From assembly GCF_036898095.1 (NCBI RefSeq), contig NC_090744.1, forward strand, positions 10,465,598 through 10,529,597: a stretch of DNA of 64,000 nucleotides, in the 5' to 3' direction. Below, one piece after another: positions 25,049-39,058 of the stretch (its first letter is position 1; every line of letters begins with the position of its first letter). Both the position numbers and the translations under genes were made by a program. Under the pieces are notes generated by a model that saw nothing but the letters and a program-made list of their open reading frames with translations, was not told the origin of the DNA and ran no database searches. Source of the stretch: Palaemon carinicauda. Lineage: Eukaryota; Arthropoda; Malacostraca; Decapoda; Palaemonidae.

Positions 25049-25250
25049 GCTTATAAGCTACAGCCCTAGTTAGAAAGGCAATATACTATAAGTCCAAGGG
25101 CTCCAACAGGGAAATAGCCCAGCGAGGAAAAGAAATAAGGAAACAAATAATGTGCCCGAGTGTACCCTCAAACAAGAGAGCTCTGCCACAAGACAGTGGA
25201 AGTAGACCATGGTACATAGGCTATGTAATTACCGAAGATCAGAGAACAAT
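25049..25250 (-). mobile_element. LINE-N 3' UTR fragment
   Basis: Carries the family signature GGGCTCCAACAGGGAAATAG then CCCAGCGAGGAAAAGAAATA, and further in GTGTACCCTCAAACAAGAGA. This is the reverse complement of the LINE-N 3' UTR, so the copy lies on the - strand and is 5'-truncated. Confidence 0.75.
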
Positions 25251-25479
25251 GGTTTAATTTTAGAATGCTCTTCTAGAACAACTGCTTGACAAAGATGATG
25301 CCAATATAACAAATGTCAGTTAAATATAGATTGACGTATTACTATAATTGTGAATATAGCATTTGATAATGATAGCTGGCAAACACAAGCTGAACCTCAA
25401 ACTTCATTAGAATACTGTAGTTCATTTCAATTTTGGACATTAAGAATTGTGCCACATCAGCAGATACAGTAGGCCTTTG

Positions 25480-25795
25480 GTAGCCTAATGGCAGAAGAGG
25501 TTACAAAGTTCTCTTGCCTGAGTATACACTCGGCCAAACTATTATCTTTTTTCTCTTCTAGTTTTTTTTTTTTTCTTTTTTTTTAGTTTTTATAGTTTAT
25601 ATATGAAAGATATATTTTAATGTTATTACTGTTCTTAAAATATCTTACATTAATTGTTAGTTACTTCTCTTGTAGTTTATCTATTTTCTTGTTTCCTTTC
25701 CTGACTGAGCTATTTTTCCCTGTTGGAGCCCGCCAGCTTATAGAATCCTGCTTTTCCAACTAGGGTTATAACATAGCTAATAATAATAATATTAA
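25480..25795 (+). mobile_element. LINE-N 3' end fragment with (AAT)n tail
   Basis: The same 3' UTR in the + orientation: GAGTATACACTCGG, a T-rich stretch, TCCTTTCCTGACTGAGCTAT, CCTGTTGGAGCC, TTTTCCAACTAGGGTTATA and an (AAT)n tail at the end. This copy shows directly which end is the 3' end of the family. Confidence 0.8.
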
Positions 25796-26261
25796 AAGGT
25801 GGACTTAACTCTAAGAAGCAGTAATAATGATGAAGACAAGGTTGAATATGATAGATTTAATAATTTAAAAGGACATCAAAATACGTAGGGTACGGACATG
25901 CATCAGGTACCATGTAAATCCTATTGCCAACTCTCTCAACTTTGGTATTTTGTTGACATTCAAAATGAATTCCAAGAATAAATGACATCCATTGTCATGA
26001 AGAGGTGAACTACTGGACATCAAACATCACCCCCAAAAGACTTGGAATTCCAAACTCCTCATGTATATCAGTAGGCCTAGACATTTTTAAATACCTGTAT
26101 GATTAAAAATTTTAATGATTTAGGAAAGTTGATGGCTGTACTTTGCAGTGAACAAGAAACCACCATCTGTTGATGAAACTACTTACCGTCATACCTAAAG
26201 CTTAAGTGAATCATGGCAGAAAATTTTGCAGACGCCAGCATTGAACGATGGTTGAAGGCTA
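25796..26261. other. No gene recognised
   Basis: Non-coding AT-rich sequence between a LINE-N tail and a SINE body. Nothing further seen. Confidence 0.45.
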
Positions 26262-26470
26262 CTGTTCTTTAAAGGTCGCACATGAATGGAAGAAGCAAGG
26301 GACAGTGACAGTGCCCTAGAGACTGACCTTATATACATATGATAAGTACCCAAGCTCCCTCTCCACCCAAGCGAGGACATTGGAAGGTCAGACAATGGCT
26401 GCTGATAACAGAGCAGGTAGACTTATAGACTCCTCTCAAACTATCTATCCTTAGCTCATCTGATTTATTC
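26262..26470 (-). mobile_element. SINE body, head-less copy
   Basis: Shares with 9256-9500 the blocks CATGAATGG, AGGGACAGTGACA, CCTAGAGACTGACC, ATATACATATGAT, CAATGGCTGCTGATA and the C-rich stretch after AGACTTATAGACTCC. The tRNA-like head with the B box is missing; similarity fades near 26465. Confidence 0.65.
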
Positions 26471-27285
26471 AGTTCACTAAACCGAAACTCATTTTTAAAA
26501 CTTCTGGGGAGGGTAGTCCACATTAACAGTAAGCTTGGTTGCAAGCAACATACTTAGTTCTGTCATCTGTTGATGTGAACAAGCAAGGATAATCGTGAAC
26601 ATAAGATCCTTGATATCCTACAATCAGTAAAAGAAAGATACAGTACAGTTCTTTAGTTTTATTTAAGTTCTATCAAAAGATATTTCAAAGAATATCTATT
26701 CCTTTTAGAGTGATTTAGATCAACTGACTTGGCCAAACACAAAGATGCTCTGAATGGAAAACTAGCAAAACCTGTACCAAATATAGAATATTTATAGGAA
26801 AGCATTCATGCTCTGCATGAGGGCAGTCAAACCAAATTAATAAAGGATTACAGTAATACAAATAAATAAAAATCTTAATAAACCTCAATAAAGAACAATC
26901 TGGTGCATCACACCAAATGTATAGATATTTATCTAACATAGAGCACATCACAAAAATTTCAAGATATGCCAGTCAGTTACATCTAGATAAAAATTGGGAA
27001 ATATTTTCTTTAGTTCATCTATAATTGCCACAATATAATGAGTCGGTACAGGACTTTCATTCTATTTCATTTGGTCCTGCCCCTTTGGCATAGAAAAAAA
27101 AAATTCCACTGTACTCTTTTATCTCATCTTTAACCCTTCAAAGAGCAAAATTGAGTGTTTTAAACATCTATTCTACCCTGCATTAGAGTAAACAATATCA
27201 AATGACCAACAAAACAATAATGAGCTTTGGCTGGACTGCATTTCCTGTATTTGCGACAAATGTTAATAAAACAAAATGAACCATC
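26471..27285. other. No gene recognised
   Basis: AT-rich non-coding DNA without repeats I can name. Confidence 0.45.
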
Positions 27286-27515
27286 TGGAGACTACGTTAT
27301 TTTTTTTTTTTTTTGGGGGGGGGGGGCCTCGAGCATGTCGTCATGATGTAAGTTCCTTCCGGCAACTTCCTATTGTATTATATTTATAAGAGAATTACCG
27401 TAAGGCATCACAGGGTTCTAATCCCCGGAACGACTATCCGAAGATATTGCGCAAAACAAGGGACATATCCTAAGATAACCATAGATATCTGCACTCCGAA
27501 TTGGAGACTACGTTA
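27286..27515 (-). mobile_element. Short poly(A)-tailed retroposed insert with target duplication
   Basis: TGGAGACTACGTTA is present at 27286-27299 and again at 27502-27515, enclosing 202 bp. On the - strand the insert ends in about 12 C followed by about 15 A (27300-27326 on the + strand as T then G). A 14 bp direct repeat plus a terminal A tail is the signature of L1/RTE-type machinery acting in trans. The body (including GGGGATTAGAACCCTG on the - strand) has no ORF, and I do not recognise the source RNA. Confidence 0.75.
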
Positions 27516-27689
27516 ATTTTCTTTTAGCTCGACGCAGAGTTAGAGATGAGTGTGCCAACCCACGCTGTAGTTATTGCCCTAACCTGCCTATTTGTCTCTA
27601 TACTATACTAGAGATATAAGCCCATTTAAAGTTAAGGAAACTAGAAATTGTTCAGCTTTTGGGTAAATATCAATAAAAGGAAGCAAGCA

Positions 27690-28085
27690 AGCATTGAGAA
27701 AAACAAATATGAACATCAGGGGAAGTTCATAGAAATGAGAGAAGCAAATATGAATATCAGGGGAATTTCATAGAAATGAAAGAAGCAAATATGAACATCA
27801 GGGGAATTTCATAGAAATGAAAAAAGCAAATATGAACATCAGGGGAAGTTCATAGAAATGAGAGAAGCAAATGTGAACATAAGGGATAGTTCATAGAAAT
27901 GAGAGAACCAAATATGAACATCAGGGTCATCAGGGTAAGTTCATAGAAATGAGAGAAGCAAATATGAACATCAGGGTAAGTTCATAGAAATGAGAGAAGC
28001 AAATATGAACATCAGGGTAAGTTCATAGAAATAAGAGAAGCAAAAATGAACGCTAGAGGAAGTTCATAGAAATAATGAAAAAATG
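27690..28085. repeat. 41 bp tandem array
   Basis: About nine or ten copies of a unit like AAATATGAACATCAGGGGAA followed by TTCATAGAAATGAGAGAAGC, period about 41 bp. Two sub-variants (GGGGAA and GGGTAA) cluster at the left and right. A small internal duplication (CATCAGGGTCATCAGGGT) is at about 27918. The stretch just before it (27516-27689) holds nothing recognised. Confidence 0.85.
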
Positions 28086-28800
28086 GATATGAAATGGGGA
28101 AGTAGGTGCAGTGCACAATCAATAAAATTTCTCTTCAATTAAAACAAAATTTATAAATATAAGCCATCACATTAAATCAAATGCAGGATAATATTTAAAT
28201 AAAATTTTTAATAAGCTTATTGAATACCTTTTTTAGGAACAATTTTCCTTACAAAACACTTTGGTAGGTCTAAATCAAAAACATATTTAACAATAGTATA
28301 AAAAAATTCTACTTGATTGATTTGAATGTAAAATGTATTCAATTAAGGGAGTAAATCCCTTTAATGTTGAATTTTTTAAATAGCTTAGGTGTAGTTTAAA
28401 CTTGTTAACATGCCCGACGATCCGATCCTTTTTCTGATTATTCATAAACATTTCTTTACACATTTCCCCATACTTCTGAAAGAAAATAAACTAGGAGAGC
28501 AGTGATGGTTCCTTTAACCAGACTACTTCTACCTGAAATAGAAATTTCAACATTAGTCCTGCAGTAAAAACAATCAATGAAAGCTTTCATTGTAGAAATG
28601 ACTGAAGATTAATCTCACTTAGTAATTTGAAGGTTTAATTTTTTCATGTAAAATTAGTTTATAGTTCAAATATTTTAATTTCTTTAATTAATAATAATTG
28701 ATATCAGGTAAATCCAGAATAATTCATTAAAATCAAATCACAAACTTTCCTTGCAATTTAACCATATTCCCAAATATTTTCTTATGGTTTCATGCCAAGT
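28086..28800. other. No gene recognised
   Basis: AT-rich; stops in all frames; no repeat structure seen. Confidence 0.45.
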
Positions 28801-29045
28801 TCTTAAAATATGCTATCACTTTGACAGTACCATCTGTTCCTATACTTGTACTGCAAAATCCAAATGCTCTATAAACAAGGGCACTCAAAATTGATTGATT
28901 GAAACCTAGTAAACAAATCTATAAAAAGTTCTGGATTGTAGTACAATGGCAGCTGCAATCCTAGTAAGATAAGCAGGATGCGATAAGCCCACGGGCTCCA
29001 ACAGGAAAATATAGCCCAGTGAGGAAAGGAAACACAGAAATTAAT
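28801..29045. repeat. ~245 bp segment duplicated at 40052-40295
   Basis: From TTCTTAAAATATGCTATCAC to about GAGGAAAGGAAACAC the two segments are almost identical (single-base differences such as CAGTACC/CAATACC and GCTGCAATCC/GCTACAATCC). The segment spans the tail of a LINE-N copy and about 150 bp of its non-LINE flank. It was therefore copied as genomic DNA and not by LINE activity alone. Confidence 0.9.
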
Positions 29046-29225
29046 AAACTACGAGAAGTAATGAACAATTAAATAAAACATTTTACGAACAATAACAACA
29101 TCAAAATAGATCTTTCATATATAAAGTATAAAAACTTAAAAAAAAATCAATAGGAAGGGAAATGATAGAATAGTGTGCCCGATTGTACCCTCAAGCTATA
29201 GATCATTTATTTCAAAAAGACAGCA
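28950..29225 (-). mobile_element. LINE-N 3' UTR fragment
   Basis: The reverse complement of the LINE-N 3' end (AAGCAGGATGCGATAAGCCC, GGGCTCCAACAGGAAAATAT, AGCCCAGTGAGGAAAGGAAA). It extends to the AGTGTGCCCGATTGTACCCT block at about 29171. Confidence 0.75.
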
Positions 29226-29938
29226 ACAGATTATCTTCAAATGATGGGGTAACAAACAAAGAGGCAAAGTGAAGAAAAGCTTTAATCGCAATCACCAGGA
29301 CAGAATTAATGAATATGGTAAAAATGAAGATGTTAGCTGACAGAAATAAAATCGTGGTAGTTTCAAGATGATTAATACTCTCAATTTCATACTACTATGC
29401 AAATAAAATCATACCTTGTTAACCTACGAACGATAAGCACACTGACTTCTTACAAGACCAAGAGGCAATTGATACTTCAAAATACTAATAGCAATACTGT
29501 ACATCATACAATGTAAGATTCCCTATCAAGTCACCTCTGTCGAACTTAGACGTGATATAGTAACAGTGCTGACTAACATCAAGACAATTGTCCACTACAG
29601 ACATATACATTACAGTATAGGCAAAGTTTGAACTCAGATTGATTAAGGGTCCTTGGATACCATGCAAAACTAAGTAACTTATGAAGCAATAAAAGTAATT
29701 CCAACGGAATAAACAGTTTCATTTAAAGCCAATCTCATAGTCCTTAATAACTGCCATAAAATTACCAGTTGAGAGACTAGTGAGGAATAGTGATATGAAA
29801 AGGATAGATGAATGTAAAGACAAAAGGCGCTATTTATGCATGAACATTTTGAAAAAAAACAATAATCTCCTATGCATTGTCATTTGAGTAATTTCAGTGC
29901 CAGTTCTGATAAGAATTCTGTGATATTGATATTACTAG
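29226..29938. other. No gene recognised
   Basis: Non-coding AT-rich DNA. Nothing seen beyond short open frames. Confidence 0.45.
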
Positions 29939-30175
29939 CTAAGCTACAACGCTAATTGGAAAAGTAAGATGCTATCCAGGCCTCCAAATGGGAAAATAAC
30001 CCAGTGAGGAAAGGAAATAAGCTATACAGTATATGAATAGTAAAAAAATATAAAATTCTTAAAATCAATAACAAGGTTAAAATAATTTACTGTATCATAT
30101 ATAAACAATGAAGAGAAAATCATGCCAATGGTCAATTCAGAACCAAGCACTCAGGGAAAACCAACTCTCTAAATT
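29939..30175 (-). mobile_element. LINE-N 3' UTR fragment, diverged
   Basis: GCTAAGCTACAACGCTAATT, AGATGCTATCCAGGCCTCCA and AACCCAGTGAGGAAAGGAAA match the family with more substitutions than the other copies, so it is likely an older insertion. Confidence 0.7.
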
Positions 30176-30272
30176 TTGTATAGAAATTCTAGGCAGCATA
30201 AACTATCAAGCATAAAATTATTGATGTTTAGGTTAATATAAGAAAAAAAAAACTAGCAACAGGAAGCAATTA

Positions 30273-31090
30273 AGGGATTTTGACAAAGGAAAAATCTATT
30301 TCTGGGGAGTTACCTGTGACGCCTGGTGAGAGAGTCCTTCTTTACAATTTTCTGATATAAATACTTCCAAATATACCAGAGAAATTTAAAGTATGGAATG
30401 CAGAGGTTACTACCCTCACGCGAACACCCAGTGGGCGTCGTGTATAAAGCAGGGGCGTGTGAAAACCACTATTCACAGGCTGTCTTCCATTTAGATAATT
30501 CCTTCATCAAAGGGAAGGGGCGTAACAGAGGCCCTAGCTACCTTACCTGCGCCACTCTACCGACGCCCGATGCTAGCGCCCTCTGATCTACATCCTTCTG
30601 CAAGAACTATGGCTTGGAAAGGAAAGGGTGGGACAACGTAAGGGAAGGGTTTCACCGCGCGTCACAGGTAACTCTCCTGAAATAGATTTTTCTTTTGTCA
30701 AAATCCCTTTTCTGGGTCGACCTGTGACGCCCGGTGAAAAAGTACCAGAGAATGCCTTCCAAGCCCAAAAAACACTATCAAATAAAAGGGATAAAGTCAA
30801 ACACCATGTACCAAAAACAAAATACAATGTTAAGGCACAGGATTGACGTAAGGTCATAACACAGCGTGCATGCCTCCGGGAACCCAACCATGTAAAGGGA
30901 TTGGGCCGGCTCACGGACGAAGGGGATGGCACAAGGAGCGTGAGACCGGCAGACATCGGGGCCTACCGGATCACTAAAGGACCCAGAGCAACCCTAGGCA
31001 TCACACCGAACTTTCTGTAATAAAAAGAAGACATAAGTCTGTATGCTCTCGGGAACTCTGATATAACAAAAGAGGTTATAAAGAGTCTGA
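30273..31090 (-). mobile_element. DIRS-like element E, 3' terminus only
   Basis: GGGATTTTGACAAAGGAAAA at 30274 starts a left outer end. At 30650-30741 lies an ICR: the reverse complement of that end (ACTCTCCTGAAATAGATTTT, TTTTGTCAAAATCCC) joined to the complement of an unseen right end (TTTTCTGGGTCGACCTGTGA). The piece between, about 370 bp, is the ITR. The sequence from 30742 to about 31090 would be its 3' UTR or the end of the recombinase gene, but I find no clear coding match. The rest of the element is absent. The junction sequence is the same as in DIRS-D. Confidence 0.7.
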
Positions 31091-31282
31091 GAATAATTAT
31101 GATATTTAAGGTAAATAATTTTGACATCCATGAATGTCCAGAATTAGGAATTATATTGAGAAGGTGACATTACTGAATAGGAAAATTAAAAGATATATCA
31201 AAACAATCAAATATTTTTGCAAATATATTCTTAAAGCAAAATCTTATCAAAGAACTGAGATACTTGTACTCTCCTTCCTCTC

Positions 31283-31283
<1 letters not shown>

Positions 31284-31349
<66 letters not shown>

Positions 31350-31640
31350 TTGCTTAGCTAAAACCCTAGTTGGAAAAGCAGGATGCTATAAACCCAAGGG
31401 ATCCAACAGGGAAAATAGCCCAGTGAGGAAAGGAAACAAGGAAAAATAGCATAAGAACAGTAACAATATTAAAATAAATATTTCCTATATAAACTATAAA
31501 AACTTTAACAAAACAAGAGGAAGAGAAATAAGATAAAATAGTGAGCATGAGTGTACCCTCAAGCCACAGAACTCTAACCCAAGATATTGGAAGACCATGG
31601 TACAGAGGCTGAACCCTATAATGTTTAAAAAATTTCTAGA
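31284..31640 (-). mobile_element. LINE-N 3' end with long (ATT)n tail
   Basis: The (ATT)n microsatellite at 31284-31350 passes directly into GCTTAGCTAAAACCCTAGTT, GCAGGATGCTATAAACCC and GGGAAAATAGCCCAGTGAGG. The microsatellite is the expanded AAT tail of a - strand LINE-N copy. The similarity continues to about 31640 (GAGTGTACCCTCAAGCCACA, GACCATGGTACAGAGGCT), just before DIRS-D. The preceding 190 bp (31091-31283) holds nothing recognised. Confidence 0.8.
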
Positions 31641-31651
31641 AAGTATAAAGG

Positions 31652-31946
31652 CTTTTCTGGGCTTCGACCCGTGCCGCCCAGTGAAATGCTCCTTTTACAT
31701 CATTTCTAAGGTAAAAACTGCTATGAATTTACCAGAGAAAACTTTGTATAGGAATGCTAGGTTGAACCCAGCTCGCTCACCTTAATAAGGTGTTGGTATA
31801 ATACTGGGGTGCTGAATAAATCACAACCAGAAGCCTCGCACCATTTAGATATCTCCTGTCAACATCCCCGAACAGCGAGATGCCTTTCAACATCCTTCTA
31901 CTACTAGCAATCCCACTCCAGTGACGTCACTCCTTTTTATAGCACG
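31652..31946. repeat. DIRS-D left inverted terminal repeat
   Basis: About 295 bp beginning CTTTTCTGGGCTTCGACCCG. It is the reverse complement of 39566-39858 with scattered mismatches, for example through GCACCATTTAGATATCTCCT and CTACTACTAGCAATCCCA. Confidence 0.95.
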
Positions 31947-34816
<2,870 letters not shown>

Positions 34817-36449
34817 TTGGCGGATCCTATCATTGAGAGGATCGAATCCCTTCTTCTGACCCCGGACCAAGAAGAGACGGGCGGTACCCTAACTGAGGAC
34901 ATTGCTACCCTCAACCTCGATGTGGAACCCATAGCTCTGGATGATCCCGACGCAGGTAGGGACGTAGGTGAGTCAGGTGGTTCCCGGGCTAAGATTCCTA
35001 TTTCTAGCCCGGCTTTCTCTTCTACTTCAGAACACTCTTCTTTTCAAGGTTTTCCGGGGACAACCGGGACTGATCTCAGTCCCCGGCCTGTTATCCCCAA
35101 GGTGAAGGCTCATCATAAGCCTTTATATAAGACCCACAAGTCTTCCAAAGACCACAAGTCTTCAAAATCATCAGCTTTGAAGGCTAAATCTTCCTCCACC
35201 AGAGTCTCTCAAGACCCAATTGCTGTGCCTTCAACCTCTCACGGAGTAGCCTCCGTTCCGGCACCTGTTCACCCCCCCCCCCCCACCCCCGGCGGAATCA
35301 TTTAATCCAGTCGATTTTTCCAAGAAGATGTTTGCTCGTTTTGAGTCGATGCTATCGTTTCATACGCAGCAATCACAAGAGAGAATAGCTTCTATGGAGA
35401 GCCTAGTTCAGGGACTCATGTGCTCAGGGCTGCCACAGCCACAACAGCAATACCCCATCCCCGACGCCTCCAAGCTTCCCCCTTTCAATGCGAATAACCC
35501 TTGGAAGTTAGCATTGCATGCCCCCTTCTCGTAGGGTATGTTGTCAATCGAAGGTTTCGGTACCCGGCCTCTTGCGGATTATGAATTCTACCCGCCGGGT
35601 CTTGAATTCCCCTTCCCCGGCTATGCTCGCCTCACGGAAGAGGCTCTGATTCGATTGGATAAGGTCCCAAAGGAAATTGTTAATTTTCCTAAAGAACAGG
35701 CACAGTTTGTCTTGGTCCACATGTTCAATGAGTGGGACTGCTTGAACATAATGATTACGGCCTACAAAAGTTCATATACTATGTTTGTGGCCGACGACCA
35801 GACCCCTACCCCATGTGCGACCAAGATCATAGAGACGGTCTTTCAGGCTATCAAGGAAGAGAAGCCTTTAACTCACCCCAGGGAGACCGACTTAACCTCC
35901 CTTCTCTTTCCGGGAGACAATGAATGTTGGCGGAACGCCCCAGCTACCTTCTCGGTAGGTAAGTTGAGCCCGGACTGTGCCTCGACGCAGTTCAGCGAAC
36001 GGCTTTCCAAACTCCCGGAGTCTCTCATTAAATTGGAATATGAGTCCAGGTGTAGATTCAGCAGATCCCTTAATTCAGTTGCCCTCTCTGAATTGACCGT
36101 CGCCACTTACAACGAGGAGGACCTCCTTAAGGTCCCCACTCAGTCGCTTTTGCAAAACTTTATGGCTGACGCCTATGATTTTGCAAACGCCAGGACCCGT
36201 TGTCGACGACACGTTCTATCCGAAGCCACGATTAGGCACGAACCTAATAGGCTCATCAAAGCTCCAGTCTGGGGCCCAGATCTTTTCCCAGAGGACTTAG
36301 TTAACTCGGTCCTTAGCAAGGCAGCTAGAGCCAACCAAAACCTCAAGGTTAGGTGGGGCCTGGTTTCAAAGAGGAAATATGAGCCTACTAGTACCCCAAT
36401 TCGAGGTAGGAAGAGATTGAGGCCCTTCCAATCTTCCCAATTCCGGTAA
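34817..36449 (+). pseudogene. DIRS-D gag-like protein, frameshift and stop
   Basis: Three open pieces carry one protein. The first (34817-35305) has an acidic start (MADPIIERIESLLLTPDQEE) and a Lys/Ser-rich low-complexity part. It is lost in a C-run at about 35272-35290. The second (35328-35534) has the FARFESMLSFHTQQSQERI helix and stops at a TAG. The third, in the same frame (35538-36449), contains a globular block (LADYEFYPPGLEF, RLDKVPKEIVNFP, RFSRSLNSVALSEL) and a basic tail ending RGRKRLRPFQSSQFR. The role as nucleocapsid protein is inferred from position before RT. I see little similarity to the gag of A, B or C. Confidence 0.75.
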
Positions 36450-36453
36450 CCTC

Positions 36454-38084
36454 TGCAAGTGGTTCAACCGGTCTCAGTCCACGGAAGAACTACGTTCCTT
36501 CACAAAAGATCTGCTACTAAAGAATGCAATCCAAAGCATACGTCGCTTAAGATTTCAAGGACTCTTGTTCAGCATGTCAAAGAAAGGCTCAGACAAATGG
36601 AGAGTAATCCTGGACCTGTCTCGTTTAAATTCCTTCATTCGTTGCGACAAATTCCATATGCTTAGTATCTCGCAGGTGCGGACCTTACTTCCCCATGGGG
36701 CCGTCACCACCTCCATCGATCTTACAGATGCCTACTATCACGTTCCAATAGCAAGGCATTTTCGTCCTTTTCTGGGCTTCAAGCTAGGCAAACAAGCCTA
36801 TGCATTCAAAGTGATACCATTCGGGCTCAACATAGCACCCAGAATCTTCACCAAACTAGCAGAGACAGTAATTCAAGAGCTTCGGTCTCAGGGGATACAG
36901 GTAGTGGCCTATCTAGACGATTGGCTAATCTGGTCAGACAATGCCCAGATTTCCCGCATAGCAACGAACAACTGGGATTCCAAGTCAACCTCGAGAAATC
37001 CCACCTGGTCCCGGAGACCAAGTTTCAATGGGTGGGACTACAATGGGGCCTGTGCTTCCATACGCTGTGCCTCCCCAAAGCCAAAAGGAAGGAGATAGCG
37101 AGGAATACAAAACAATTTCTCAGGGAAAAGTTGACCTCCAGAAGGAACCAAGAGAGGATCCTAGGTTCCTTATAGTTCGCCTCCGTGACAGACATCGTCC
37201 TGAGGTCCAAACTCAAGGACATAAACAGAGTGTGGCGCTCCAGAGCAACCGCAAAACGCCGAGACAGATGTGCTCGCCTTCCCCCAATCCTGAGAAAAAG
37301 TCTGCAGCCTTGGACGAAGATCAAGAATCTTTCCAAGTCGGTTCCCTTATAACACAAGAAAGTCCAAGGGTTATGGTCACCGGTCTTCCAACAAATGCAC
37401 ATCAACGTCCTAGAGGCCATGGCAGTCTTCCTCACTTTAAAACGTCTCAATCCAGCCAGGAATCTCCATATCAGACTGGTTCTCGACAGTGCAGTCATAG
37501 TACACTGCCTCAACAGTGGAGGCTCCCGATCAGCCCAAATAAACCACATCATGTTGAAGATTTTCTCCATGGCGGCAATGCACAAGTGGCACCTGTCAGC
37601 AGTCCATCTAGCAGGAGTCCGGAATGTGGTAGCGGATTCACTTTCCCGGACGACTCCGCTAGAGTCGGAATGGTCACTAGACAATCGATCTTTCCAGTGG
37701 ATACTATCTCCAGTCCCGGGTCTCCAGGTGGATCTGTTTGCGATGGAATCCAATCGCAAACTAGATTGTTACGTAGCCCCCAACCTGGACCCTCAGGCTT
37801 ATGCCACGGACTCTATGATTCTAGATTGGAATACCTGGAAGATGATTTATCTGTTTCCTCCGGTGAATCTCCTGCTAAAAGTTCTGCACAAACTCAGATC
37901 CTTCAAAGGTCAAGTGGCTCTCGTAGCCCCCAACTGGCCCAAACGCAATTGGTTCCCCTTGTTGCTAGAACTAGGTCTCCGCCCCCGGCGGATTCCCAAT
38001 CCGGTGCTAACACAGACAGTACAAACTGGCAATGTGTTCGCTTCCTCAAGGATTCTGAATGCCCTAACTTTATGGACTTCATGA
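36454..38084 (+). pseudogene. DIRS-D reverse transcriptase - RNase H
   Basis: RT starts near 36479 (STEELRSFTKDLL) in a frame with WRVILDLSRLNSF, SIDLTDAYYHVPI, PFGLNIAPRIFTKL and the catalytic VAYLDDWLI near 36907-36933. A frameshift near 36950 moves it to a second frame (GFQVNLEKSHLVP, WVGLQWG). That frame has TAG near 37173 and TAA near 37350 before RNase H proper (MHINVLEAMAVFL with the Glu, LVLDSAVIVHCL and NVVADSLSR with Asp residues). The first RNase H Asp block (normally DASxxGWG) is not visible, so a small deletion is likely. The C-terminal DIRS extension (QVDLFAMESNRK, LFPPVNLLLKV) is kept. This copy is not functional. Confidence 0.88.
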
Positions 38085-39058
38085 AGTTCACAGCCCAACG
38101 AGGTGCAAACGTCGATCCTTTGAATACTATTTTCCTGGAATCTGACAAAAGGGAATCTACTCTCCGTCAATATGACTCAGCTGTCAAGAAATTAGCTAAG
38201 TTCTTGAAAGATTCCCAAGTTGAGAAAATGACGATGAACCTAACTGTGACATTCTTCAGAACTCTCTTCGAATCAGGCCTGGCAGCCAATACCATTATTA
38301 CAATCAAATCAGCCTTGAAAAAGATCTTCCATATTGGTTTTGACATTGATCTAACGGATTCATATTTCTCATCCATTCCGAGAGCTTGTGCCAGACTAAA
38401 ACCTTCCACTCGCCCTAGCGCAGTTTCCTGGTTTTTGAACGATGTTCTTAAGCTAGCCTCTGACACCCCAAACGAATCCTGTAACTATATGGTATTATTA
38501 AGAAAGTCACTTTTTCTTTTGAGCCTCGCCTCTGGCTCCAGAATCTCAGAATTGTCAGCCTTATCTAGAGACCCAGGTCATATAGAGTTTTTCTCTTTGG
38601 GTGAGGTCCTTCTCTCCCCTTACAAAGTTTTCCTGGCTAAAAATGAGGACCCCCAAAACAGGTGGTCTCCCTGGAGGATTTTTCCTCTTCCTCGGGATCC
38701 ATCCCTGTGTCCAGTTACCACCCTCAAATCCTACTTAAGTAGAACTTCCATTACAACCACAGGGCCCTTATTTATTAGAGAACACGGAGAAACTATTACC
38801 ATTAAGGGAATCAGGCAACAAATTCTTTATTCTATTAAACAAGCTAATCCTGAATCATTCCCACATGTCCATGATATTCGAGCTGTGGCTACCTCAATTA
38901 ATTTTTTCCACCATATGAAATTTGATGAGCTCTCAAAATATACGGGTTGGAAGTCCCCTAAAGTTTTCAAGCGCCACTACCTAAAACCTTTAGAAGCTCT
39001 TAGATATGCCACAGTAGCTGCAGGGAATATAGTTCCTCCTGAAGGTACTGAGTCCTAA
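38030..39058 (+). CDS. DIRS-D tyrosine recombinase, open frame
   Basis: The recombinase integrates the circular cDNA. The open frame reaches upstream to 37028, but codons before about 38030 only overlap RNase H in another frame, so the given start is approximate. Core: ESTLRQYDSAVKKLAKFL and AANTIITIKSALKKI (N-terminal DNA-binding part), then SGSRISELSALS (catalytic Arg), CPVTTLKSYLSRT, HVHDIRAVATS (His and Arg) and SPKVFKRHYLKPL (His and nucleophile Tyr). All expected catalytic residues are present and no stop interrupts the 340 or so codons. It is the only DIRS recombinase in the window with a clean frame. The ICR follows about 400 bp downstream. Confidence 0.9.
   Translation, partial: QCVRFLKDSECPNFMDFMKFTAQRGANVDPLNTIFLESDKRESTLRQYDSAVKKLAKFLKDSQVEKMTMNLTVTFFRTLFESGLAANTIITIKSALKKIFHIGFDIDLTDSYFSSIPRACARLKPSTRPSAVSWFLNDVLKLASDTPNESCNYMVLLRKSLFLLSLASGSRISELSALSRDPGHIEFFSLGEVLLSPYKVFLAKNEDPQNRWSPWRIFPLPRDPSLCPVTTLKSYLSRTSITTTGPLFIREHGETITIKGIRQQILYSIKQANPESFPHVHDIRAVATSINFFHHMKFDELSKYTGWKSPKVFKRHYLKPLEALRYATVAAGNIVPPEGTES

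Noticed and set aside
27690..28085. CRISPR-like array
   Set aside because: The 41 bp units are contiguous tandem repeats without unique spacers, in an animal genome.
30588..30956. 122-codon frame on the - strand near the DIRS-E end
   Set aside because: Overlaps the ICR and ITR of DIRS-E; no protein motif.
31284..31350. (ATT)n as an independent microsatellite
   Set aside because: It is the expanded tail of a LINE-N copy.
37028..38030. Upstream third of the 676-codon DIRS-D recombinase frame as genuine coding sequence
   Set aside because: It only overlaps RNase H in another frame and shows Ser/Pro/Gln-rich out-of-frame composition; the recombinase core starts near 38030.
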